Assembly (NCBI GenBank): GCA_030043495.1
Contig: JASHXO010000179.1
Span: 1-14,029 of the forward strand
Source of the DNA: Candidatus Rhabdochlamydia sp.
GTDB taxonomy: Bacteria; Chlamydiota; Chlamydiia; Chlamydiales; Rhabdochlamydiaceae
DNA length: 14,029 bases
Direction: 5' to 3'
Below, piece after piece: positions 1 to 6,045 of this stretch. The notes under the pieces were generated by a model. It did not search any database and had not been told where the DNA came from. It saw only the letters and a list, made by a program, of their open reading frames with translations. The position numbers and the translations under genes are program-made. Position 1 is the first letter of the stretch. Each line of letters begins with the position of its first letter.

Positions 1-1177
1 AACTGAGAGCACCGATATAATCTGGGTTATAGCCTGTTGCTGGATCTGCATAGGTTTGATCGACTCTTTTGAGAATATCGCCCTCTAAAGGGCCTGCGTA
101 ATATCGCAATAAAGTGGTTTGCGAGCGCAAAGGGAGTTGGAACTCATAGCCGGGATATTTCTCAGCAGGATAAAGGCGATATTCAGGATCAACAAGAGTC
201 AAACGTGTTGGATCTTCCGTTCCAGGAATCTTGCAAGTGCGGTAGCCTGCCGGAATATCCGTCAGAGGATCGACGATGAGTCCAAAAAATCCATTTGCGG
301 TACAGATCCAGTCAGGATAAATGGTCGTTGAGGTAGAACATTCTTTGGGCAAGGAAATTTGTTCGATATCTGCTTTTTGATTATTCTTAAGGATTCGCAT
401 TGACAAGGCAGGGGCGGGGCTATCAGAGATCAACTCGACTTCGGGGACACCGCTAGTCAACCAAAGGCCTCTTGCATCCCCATCAATTCTAATGCTGATT
501 TCGAGACAATAGGGAGCATCATTTACTTCTTTTGGAAATCGAAAGATTTTATTAATTTTTCGATCAGATTCAATAAGCTCGAATTCGATGAGATTTTTTT
601 CAAGCCGTTTAAGAGTATAGAGCTTATTTGATTCTTGTATATTTTCTGAGACGACTTTCAGCGCGTAATGTTTGATAGGAGAGGTGAAAAGAATGGGATC
701 TTTGGGATTAAAAATTGTTCTTCGAAGAAGAGGGTAAAATTCTCCGCATTGACGCTCATAGATCTTTTTAATTCCAGTTCCTTCATTGATATAGTACTCA
801 AATGCGGGGAAATGGTCATTTAACGTGTATTGTTCTAAAAAGACACGGTCGAGGTGGATCGGACGGACAAAACTCTTGGAATTTTCCTTGCTTTGGAATG
901 GAAGATTGATTTCCGCAATGCTTCCACCAATGTTAGAGAAAACAATCTGTTGATAATCATTTTGGATAACAAAAAATTCTTCTTCCTCAGAAGATCTTCT
1001 AATTGCAGGAGAAGAAATCACTTCTTCAACAGGGGCCTTGAACTCTTCTGTAATGGCCTCGATGGGCTTTTTAACCTGCATGAACTGTTGAGGCTTAGCT
1101 TTGGAAGAAAACCACAGATTAACGAAAAAGAGTGCGATTACAAGAGCAATGACAAAGATGAGCGAACGACTATTCAT
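1..1177 (-). CDS. yidC: Membrane protein insertase YidC (N-terminal part, cut by window edge)
   Basis: YidC inserts and folds inner-membrane proteins, alone or with the Sec translocon. The reading frame is open from an ATG at 1177 to the left edge (392 residues visible, no stop). I translated it by hand: residues about 4-22 form one hydrophobic membrane anchor (RSLIFVIALVIALFF), then a Glu-rich linker, then a large periplasmic domain containing FSNIGGSIAEINLPF, TANGFFGLIVDPLTD and LLRYYAGPLEGDILK, which match the beta-sandwich domain of Gram-negative, particularly chlamydial, YidC. The conserved five-helix insertase domain would lie to the left of the window. A GAGGG ribosome binding site (complement of 1188-1192) sits 10 bases before the ATG. 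The frame is uninterrupted where I checked it. An overlapping plus-strand frame at 854-1201 is antisense shadow. The family call is strong; the chlamydial affinity is recalled resemblance, not an alignment. Confidence 0.88.
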   Translation of the reverse strand, partial: MNSRSLIFVIALVIALFFVNLWFSSKAKPQQFMQVKKPIEAITEEFKAPVEEVISSPAIRRSSEEEEFFVIQNDYQQIVFSNIGGSIAEINLPFQSKENSKSFVRPIHLDRVFLEQYTLNDHFPAFEYYINEGTGIKKIYERQCGEFYPLLRRTIFNPKDPILFTSPIKHYALKVVSENIQESNKLYTLKRLEKNLIEFELIESDRKINKIFRFPKEVNDAPYCLEISIRIDGDARGLWLTSGVPEVELISDSPAPALSMRILKNNQKADIEQISLPKECSTSTTIYPDWICTANGFFGLIVDPLTDIPAGYRTCKIPGTEDPTRLTLVDPEYRLYPAEKYPGYEFQLPLRSQTTLLRYYAGPLEGDILKRVDQTYADPATGYNPDYIGALS

Positions 1178-1213
1178 TTGAAAAAAACCCTCAAGAAGTA
1201 AAAATGAGAACTC

Positions 1214-1253
1214 ACTTTAGCAGAAGATACAAATTAATTCCAAAAAACTCCAA
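1214..1253 (-). promoter_or_regulatory. Candidate sigma70-type promoter of yidC
   Basis: On the minus strand TTGGAG (complement of 1248-1253) and TATCTT (complement of 1224-1229) are separated by 18 bases. A second overlapping pair, TTGGAA (1238-1243) and TAAAGT (1214-1219), also has an 18-base spacer. Both lie 37 to 76 bases before the yidC ATG. The matches are only approximate, so this is a tentative assignment. The foldback element at 1261-1427 ends just 8 bases upstream of the outer -35-like hexamer. Confidence 0.3.
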
Positions 1254-1260
1254 TTGTTCC

Positions 1261-1427
1261 TAGTGCTCTGTAAACTTAATTTTTGCAGTTTGGGCTAACG
1301 TGAAAGCTCCCGCGGTTAAGCGATCGTAAAGCGCGCTGTATTAATTCAATACAGCTAGCTTTACGATCGTTTAACCCCGGGGCTTTGACGTAGCCGAAAC
1401 CGCAAAAATTAAGTTTACAGAGCACTA
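1261..1427. mobile_element. MITE-like foldback element with TA target duplication (IS630/Tc1-mariner type)
   Basis: A perfect 27-bp inverted repeat pairs 1260-1286 (CTAGTGCTCTGTAAACTTAA...) with 1402-1428. Nested inside are a 19-bp arm 1314-1332 pairing with 1358-1376 (one mismatch) and an 8-bp arm 1335-1342 pairing with 1348-1355 around a 5-base loop. The stretch between outer and inner arms is also roughly complementary, so nearly the whole element can fold into one long hairpin. The element proper begins GTGCTC and ends GAGCAC, and is bounded on both sides by TA in the context C-TA-element-TA-G. That is the footprint expected of IS630-family insertion into CTAG. It has no coding capacity, so any mobility would depend on a transposase elsewhere. 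It lies in the yidC/TPR intergenic space and disrupts no gene. The structure is seen directly; the family assignment is inferred from the ends. Confidence 0.8.
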
Positions 1428-1492
1428 GTGGTTGAGAAGCTTTACTATCCATTTGTTCTTAAGAGACAGCTCATGTGAATACATTTTCTAAC

Positions 1493-1538
1493 GCCGCTTC
1501 TTGCCCTACTTTAATTTAAGTATGTGCTTTGAAGCGGC
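1493..1538. repeat. Short inverted repeat, function unclear
   Basis: An 8-bp arm GCCGCTTC (1493-1500) is exactly complementary to GAAGCGGC (1531-1538), with a 30-base AT-rich spacer. It lies between the foldback element and the 3' end of the TPR gene. It could be a weak terminator-like structure or a protein site, but the loop is long and no T tract follows on either strand. The rest of 1429-1607 shows nothing else that I can support. Confidence 0.25.
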
Positions 1539-1607
1539 ATTAAAACCTACAAAAAAAGGCGCGAAAAGCAGGTTATTCAAATTCAGAGAACATCTCTAAG
1601 ATTTTTT

Positions 1608-3719
1608 TTAGCATTCCTCTTGGAAATTGCGTCGATAGTCGAGTTCGGTTAAAAATTCTTGAAAATCTCCAGTAGAGCGAAGATTGTCGAGCCAATCATC
1701 TTGGAGCATCTCATCAACAGGGGGTAGTGCATCGTACTCACGAGCTTTTTCTAAGCAGTACATTCCTTTTTCATATTGGCCAATCAAAGAATAGAGGCAA
1801 GCGAGATGATAATAAGTTTGCAAATTGCCCAGACGCATTGCAGTTTGGAGCTTATGCTCGGCATCGCGATAGAATTGATCAGATTCTGAGGAATCGTGCG
1901 AATGGACTGCGATGTTGATCAAGGCTGTTGCCCAGTCAAGAAGTATCAAATCATTTTCATCATCATTTTTTAAATTTAAGCGGAAATGGTGAACGGCACG
2001 ATAAAAATGATCGATCTCGCTTGTAAGCTCTCCCAAATGAGACAAAGCAAGTCCCAAGCGGTGATGGACAAGACAAAAATCAGGATCGATCATGAGGGCA
2101 TGGGAAAAAACTTCGATGGCACGAAGGTAGTAAAAATCTTCTTCGTAAAAATCTCCGAGGGCATCGAGCGTGCAAGCATATTGGAACAGCCAATCAGGGT
2201 GGAGATAGACCGCGTTTTTTTGCAGGCTGAGCAAACGTTCAAATTGTGAAGAGGCAGCCTCTAACCAACGCTGTTCACGTGTCAACTCTCCCAGTTTTGA
2301 AAGTGTGGATGCGTAATCGAAAAGGTAATAAGTTGAAGACTGCAGACCGACAGCTTTTTGTAAAAAACGTAATGAGAGCTCAAGTATGTCCGGATCCTCT
2401 TCAATATCTCCGAGGAGAGCGTATGTCCAGCCGATTGCATGCCAATGCCTGTGGCACGTACGGTCAATGGAAAGTCCAGTTTGGAATTTTTCAATGGCTT
2501 GATAATAGTAATCAAAATCATTGAAGTAATGGCCAAAGGCTTGCATGCAGATGCCAAAGCTATACCAGATATCTGGCTCTTCATTTTCTAGTTCAATTGC
2601 TTGAGAAATTTTGTTTTGAGCATCGTAGATCAAGTCCAAACGTTCGGTATAATTTCCTAAAAGCGCAAGTGCTTCCCCAAAAATTGCCTGGATCATAGGA
2701 TCATTGGGATTCAAAGCAAAAGCGCGATGGCATTTTTCGATCGAAAGACGCAGCCGTTTTATATCTGCAACCCTCTTTGCTGAATCGCAGAGGAAGCGTG
2801 CCCAATTTAACCAGATGGATGCATCCTGTGGCTGAATCAGCGCAGCAGCGGCAAAGGACTCACAAGCCTGAGAAAAATGATCTTCATCGTGAGTATGGAA
2901 ATAGAGTTTTTGCAAGGCATCGGCTAATAAGCACCAGCTATCATAAGCCTGTGGCTCGAAAGAAATCGCTGTTTTTAAACAGTTGATCGCTTTGACATAA
3001 AAACGAACGTCGTTGATCTGAGAAGCAAATTTTAGACAGGAATGACCAAAATCATTCCAAAAATCAAAAGGCAGTTTCTCATCATATGAGTGGGCTAATT
3101 GAAAAGATTCGATCGCGTGATGCCAGTCCAATGCTTCTCCCGAATGTTCAGCAAGATGAGCAAAGACGATGCCCAGATCCCAGTAAAGTTCCGCAAGCGT
3201 ACCTGGGTTTTGATCTGCGGAAAGTGAAGCGGCTTTTTCGAGTTTCTCTTTCGCATCTAAAAAGAAATGATGCTCTCCGGAGTTCAAGCCTAAAGTGCAA
3301 AGAAGGGTTCCCCAGGTTTGCCAAGTTGTAAAATCATTGGGATCTAAAGATGAAGCGGATTTAAATTTTTTGCTTGCGAGCAAAAGGGCTTTTTCCCGCC
3401 CTTCTTGGTTGCCAAATTCAAATAATGACAGCCCCTGTGCATAATAAAGCTTGGGGTTGCGCGCATCAAGTTTGAGCGCTGAATCAAAACATTCTAGCCC
3501 GAATGAAAGATCGCCTTTCAAAAGGGCTGTTTCTCCTTGAACGAGCAAGGAGTCCGCGATGTCGTTATGTGTCAGACGAACTGTGATTTCAGAAGAAGGA
3601 TGAATGTCTTCTTTTTGAATAGAGTTGTCGTTGATCGGGAGAGAGTTTAAAATATTTTGATCCATGGATGACCCATTGTGAAAGAGGCGGATTATAGGAA
3701 AGCCCATTTTTTTGGACAA
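1608..3719 (-). CDS. Large tetratricopeptide-repeat (TPR) protein, function unknown
   Basis: A 703-residue protein made almost entirely of helical TPR-like units. From about residue 50 to 660 there are roughly a dozen repeats with the pattern of a Trp/Tyr-x-x-Leu-Gly helix followed by an A-x-x-x-F/L-x-x-A helix and Asn/Asp-Pro turns (for example KLDARNPKLYYAQGLSLFEF, LDPNDFTTWQTWGTLL, LNPNDPMIQAIFGEAL, IDPDFCLVHHRLGLALS). Many units are longer than the canonical 34 residues because of acidic or aromatic inserts between helices. No signal peptide, membrane segment or catalytic domain is visible, so a cytoplasmic scaffold or chaperone-like adaptor is plausible. The frame begins with TTG at 3719, and an AAGGA site 7 bases upstream supports this start; ATG codons at 3707 and 3665 (MDQNILNSLPIND) are alternatives without a good ribosome site. 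It stops with TAA at 1608-1610. It is divergent from the EEP gene. No specific name can be given. Confidence 0.85.
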   Translation of the reverse strand: MSKKMGFPIIRLFHNGSSMDQNILNSLPINDNSIQKEDIHPSSEITVRLTHNDIADSLLVQGETALLKGDLSFGLECFDSALKLDARNPKLYYAQGLSLFEFGNQEGREKALLLASKKFKSASSLDPNDFTTWQTWGTLLCTLGLNSGEHHFFLDAKEKLEKAASLSADQNPGTLAELYWDLGIVFAHLAEHSGEALDWHHAIESFQLAHSYDEKLPFDFWNDFGHSCLKFASQINDVRFYVKAINCLKTAISFEPQAYDSWCLLADALQKLYFHTHDEDHFSQACESFAAAALIQPQDASIWLNWARFLCDSAKRVADIKRLRLSIEKCHRAFALNPNDPMIQAIFGEALALLGNYTERLDLIYDAQNKISQAIELENEEPDIWYSFGICMQAFGHYFNDFDYYYQAIEKFQTGLSIDRTCHRHWHAIGWTYALLGDIEEDPDILELSLRFLQKAVGLQSSTYYLFDYASTLSKLGELTREQRWLEAASSQFERLLSLQKNAVYLHPDWLFQYACTLDALGDFYEEDFYYLRAIEVFSHALMIDPDFCLVHHRLGLALSHLGELTSEIDHFYRAVHHFRLNLKNDDENDLILLDWATALINIAVHSHDSSESDQFYRDAEHKLQTAMRLGNLQTYYHLACLYSLIGQYEKGMYCLEKAREYDALPPVDEMLQDDWLDNLRSTGDFQEFLTELDYRRNFQEEC

Positions 3720-3889
3720 TCCAGTATCCTTTTTTGAAGCTGTTATAAGCCAATATTTTAACAGTTTGAAATTCTTTGTTCCTTAATAGTGAATATCTTA
3801 CTAAATTTTTTCTTTAAAAAAAATTATAATAATTTGGTCGTTCTAATGAGTTAAAGGAAGAGTTGAAAGGTATGCTCGAGCACTGAAGA

Positions 3890-3960
3890 ACACCCGCCCT
3901 TAATTTTGAAGAATTTCCTCCTTGAAAAGGAGGAAATTCTTCAAAATTAAGGCAGGATGT
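3890..3960. repeat. 71-bp inverted repeat forming a long hairpin
   Basis: The arms 3898-3923 and 3927-3952 are perfectly complementary over 26 bp around a 3-base loop (GAA). Complementarity continues outward to 3890 and 3960 with three mismatched positions, giving arms of 34 bases. The stem tip carries CCTCCTT/AAGGAGG. It lies in the middle of the 408-bp divergent intergenic region, about 170 bases from each flanking start. There is no T tract after the stem on either strand, so it is not a classical intrinsic terminator. A small foldback element or a remnant of two insertion-sequence ends is possible; I see no clear target duplication. The remainder of 3720-3889 and 3961-4079 is AT-rich and shows no gene. 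Confidence 0.75.
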
Positions 3961-4079
3961 ATGGAAAAGTACAATATGTCTGGAGATTAAAAGTAATTTT
4001 TTTAATACGATCCTTTCTATTTGGCAAGATTTGTAGCAATTTATTTTTTTATAAATATAATAATATTTGTGTTGATTTA

Positions 4080-4122
4080 ATATTTTAATAAATATTAAAA
4101 TATATTAAAATAAAAAAGGTGA
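4080..4122 (+). promoter_or_regulatory. AT-only repeat block and ribosome binding site before the EEP gene
   Basis: Positions 4080-4090 and 4093-4103 form a perfect 11-bp inverted repeat with a 2-base spacer, made only of A and T. The 10-mer ATATTAAAAT is repeated in tandem at 4092-4101 and 4102-4111. Immediately after it, AAGGTGA (4116-4122) lies 5 bases before the ATG at 4128 and is the likely ribosome binding site. The repeat block could be a promoter -10 region, a regulator-binding site or a curved or easily melted segment. The repeats are seen directly; the function is inference. Confidence 0.4.
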
Positions 4123-4127
4123 ATGTT

Positions 4128-5447
4128 ATGAGTATCAATTTCCGCATTGAAAATTATAATATGCTCGTTCCTCATTGGGCAGAACAGGAAAAGCCGTCAT
4201 TAAAAATGTTGCCTTGGAATCAGCGAAAAGAGGTTTTAGCGCAACGCATGCAACGTTGTCAGCCCGATCTGATTTGTTTGCAGGAAGTGGAAAACTTTAA
4301 CGATATACAAAGCTGTATGCAGCGAGCTGGCTATCAAGGTTGTTTTGCGCGACGCAATAATGGCGAAGAAGAAGGATGTGCTATTTTTTACAAAGCGCAT
4401 AAGTTTGATATTGTCAATTCGCAGATTGAATTTTTCAATGATGGAACAGGGCGCATGATTCAGTCCGTAGATTTACGACCAAAAAATGCAGCAAATTGTA
4501 TCCATGTGTTAAATTCTCATGCTGTATGGGATAGCAATAGCGTTGATCGAAGGCTGTCTGAGGTCCGCAAATTGCAACAAATAGCTCAGCAGAAGAGTCA
4601 AACAGGCGATCCAACGATCGTTTGTGCAGATTTAAATACAGCTCGAAACGAAGGGGAAGTTTTTTTCGGAGGATTTACTCAATCGGGTTTTTTCGATGCG
4701 CTGAATAAAGCAGGCAATGCATGGCAAAATACCTTTGTAGAAAAAGATAGCTCCGGCAACAGATATTTTACAACCTATGATTACATTTTTGCCAAAAATC
4801 TCAATTTAACGGGGGCTGCTGTAGATGGCGATCCAAATGACCTCAAAACAGATATCGAGATGGGTTCTGTGAAAGAGCCTTCCGACCATTTGCCCATGTA
4901 TGCCGATTTTAGTCTGGCAATTAAGCAAGACAATCCCATTCTCAAAAGTATTTGGAAATTTGAACAAGCTTTACATACGGATGGGGATGATGCCATTAAA
5001 GGTAAATTCAATCATCCGAATGAAGTACCTACGGATTTAAAAGCTGCAATGAAGTGGGGTTTCTGGCTTTTACAAGGAATGCCAGGAGGAGATGTAGATT
5101 ATGGTCAGGCCCTTTTTGATAGCAATCCGCATCACCCAGTTGTTTTCGATGTCATCCAATTAATCAAAGACAATGGATTAAATGTGGTGCCAGCTTATGT
5201 GAAAGAAGAAATCGCTTCTTTTGCCCAATTGCAGCAAGATAAAAATTCATCACACTCCGTTTTATTAGCCTGCTTTGATCGCCTTCAGCCGCTAACCCAG
5301 AGAATTATTAAGGCTGCCTTTTGGGTGAAAGCAGGTTCACCAACAGACCGAGGTTATGATTTTGCTGGAGATGAAATACGGAAGAATTGCCTAGACCCTC
5401 GACTTACAGTCGTTTTGAATATCTTAAAGGAAAAAATTATTTCTTAG
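4128..5447 (+). CDS. Endonuclease/exonuclease/phosphatase-fold protein, CCR4/nocturnin-like, with C-terminal extension
   Basis: A 439-residue protein. Residues about 3-262 are an EEP (DNase I-like, Mg-dependent phosphoesterase) domain with all the usual motifs: NYN (N11), LICLQEVEN (E53), NSHAVW (N129, H131), CADLNT (D168, N170), YDYIF (D218) and SDHLP (D253, H254). The phrases PWNQRKEVL, QPDLICLQEVE and EEGCAIFYKAHKF resemble eukaryotic CCR4/Angel/nocturnin deadenylases more than bacterial ExoIII. Residues about 265-439 are an additional domain I do not recognise, with no membrane segment. There is no obvious N-terminal signal peptide. I place the start at ATG 4128 because AAGGTGA lies 5 bases upstream; an in-frame GTG at 4119 would overlap that site. 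Substrate is uncertain: RNA tail, nucleotide cofactor, DNA or phospholipid are all possible in this fold. The resemblance suggests a host-directed function in an intracellular bacterium, which is inference. Confidence 0.8.
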   Translation: MSINFRIENYNMLVPHWAEQEKPSLKMLPWNQRKEVLAQRMQRCQPDLICLQEVENFNDIQSCMQRAGYQGCFARRNNGEEEGCAIFYKAHKFDIVNSQIEFFNDGTGRMIQSVDLRPKNAANCIHVLNSHAVWDSNSVDRRLSEVRKLQQIAQQKSQTGDPTIVCADLNTARNEGEVFFGGFTQSGFFDALNKAGNAWQNTFVEKDSSGNRYFTTYDYIFAKNLNLTGAAVDGDPNDLKTDIEMGSVKEPSDHLPMYADFSLAIKQDNPILKSIWKFEQALHTDGDDAIKGKFNHPNEVPTDLKAAMKWGFWLLQGMPGGDVDYGQALFDSNPHHPVVFDVIQLIKDNGLNVVPAYVKEEIASFAQLQQDKNSSHSVLLACFDRLQPLTQRIIKAAFWVKAGSPTDRGYDFAGDEIRKNCLDPRLTVVLNILKEKIIS

Positions 5448-5619
5448 CGCGATCATCAATTTTCTGTTGGTGAAGTTTTGCAATTGATCTGCAGGAGCTA
5501 TTCTGCTGTGAATTCCTCGAGGAGGAGGTGCAGCGGGAATGGCTCGAAAAAAAACATTCTTGAATTCTTGCTCAATACCGTGATACGCTTTTTCTGAGTT
5601 TTGCAACCTCAGAATATCT

Positions 5620-6045
5620 ATGTTCATTTACAATACGCAAATCCGTCTACAGGACACTGATGCGACCGGAGCCATTTATTTTGCAGAACAATTTCGAATG
5701 GCTTTAGAAGCCTTTGAAGAATTTTTGAAAGACCGTGGATTTTCTTTGAAGCAGCTCCTCGAATCTACCTATCTCATGCCCATCGTTCATGCAGAAGGGG
5801 ACTACTTTACTTCATTAACAGTCGGCGATGCATTGGAGATCTCGTTACAAGTCGTTAAACTCGGAACATCATCGGTGACTTTAGAATTTTCTTTTCGAGA
5901 TCCAGATCGCAAGTTTGATGTGGGAAAAGTACAAGTTGTGCATGCCGTGATTGAAAAAGAAAGTAGAAATCCTGTTCCTATTCCTGATTTTCTCCGTTCG
6001 ATTTTAGAATCTGAGATAAATGTTGCTTCAGAGATAAGAGGTTAA
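5620..6045 (+). CDS. Hotdog-fold acyl-CoA thioesterase, probable DHNA-CoA hydrolase
   Basis: A 141-residue single-domain thioesterase of the 4-hydroxybenzoyl-CoA thioesterase (4HBT) family, the usual length. The N-terminal signature QDTDATGAIYFAEQFR carries the catalytic aspartate (D14, matching Asp17 of Pseudomonas 4HBT), and a central VGDALEISLQVVKLGTSSV strand-helix pattern follows. Next to a full men operon, its likely job is hydrolysis of 1,4-dihydroxy-2-naphthoyl-CoA to DHNA between MenB and MenA, a step that in cyanobacteria and plants is done by enzymes of this family. E. coli uses the different MenI/YdiI hotdog clade, so I leave the symbol blank. It is transcribed towards the operon, and its last 68 bases overlap the 3' end of menE. 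An in-frame TGA at 5581 bounds the start; no strong ribosome site is seen before ATG 5620. Family is firm, substrate rests on context. Confidence 0.78.
   Translation: MFIYNTQIRLQDTDATGAIYFAEQFRMALEAFEEFLKDRGFSLKQLLESTYLMPIVHAEGDYFTSLTVGDALEISLQVVKLGTSSVTLEFSFRDPDRKFDVGKVQVVHAVIEKESRNPVPIPDFLRSILESEINVASEIRG

Noticed and set aside
854..1201. 115-residue plus-strand open frame
   Set aside because: Lies antisense to the well-supported yidC N-terminus and has basic, low-complexity composition typical of a shadow frame.
1585..1597. Small hairpin AGAGA-ACA-TCTCT followed on the plus strand by a T run, resembling an intrinsic terminator
   Set aside because: Stem is only 5 bp and the T run lies on the plus strand, whereas the flanking genes are both transcribed on the minus strand.
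3890..3960. Intrinsic terminator interpretation of the long hairpin
   Set aside because: No T tract after the stem on either strand, and the flanking genes point away from it, so nothing needs terminating there.
3720..4127. tRNA, small RNA or CRISPR in the divergent intergenic region
   Set aside because: No cloverleaf, no regularly spaced repeats; only the hairpin and the AT-rich block can be supported.
5424..5627. 67-residue minus-strand open frame across the gap between the EEP gene and the thioesterase
   Set aside because: No ribosome binding site before its start, no recognisable domain, and it runs antisense into the ends of both neighbouring real genes.
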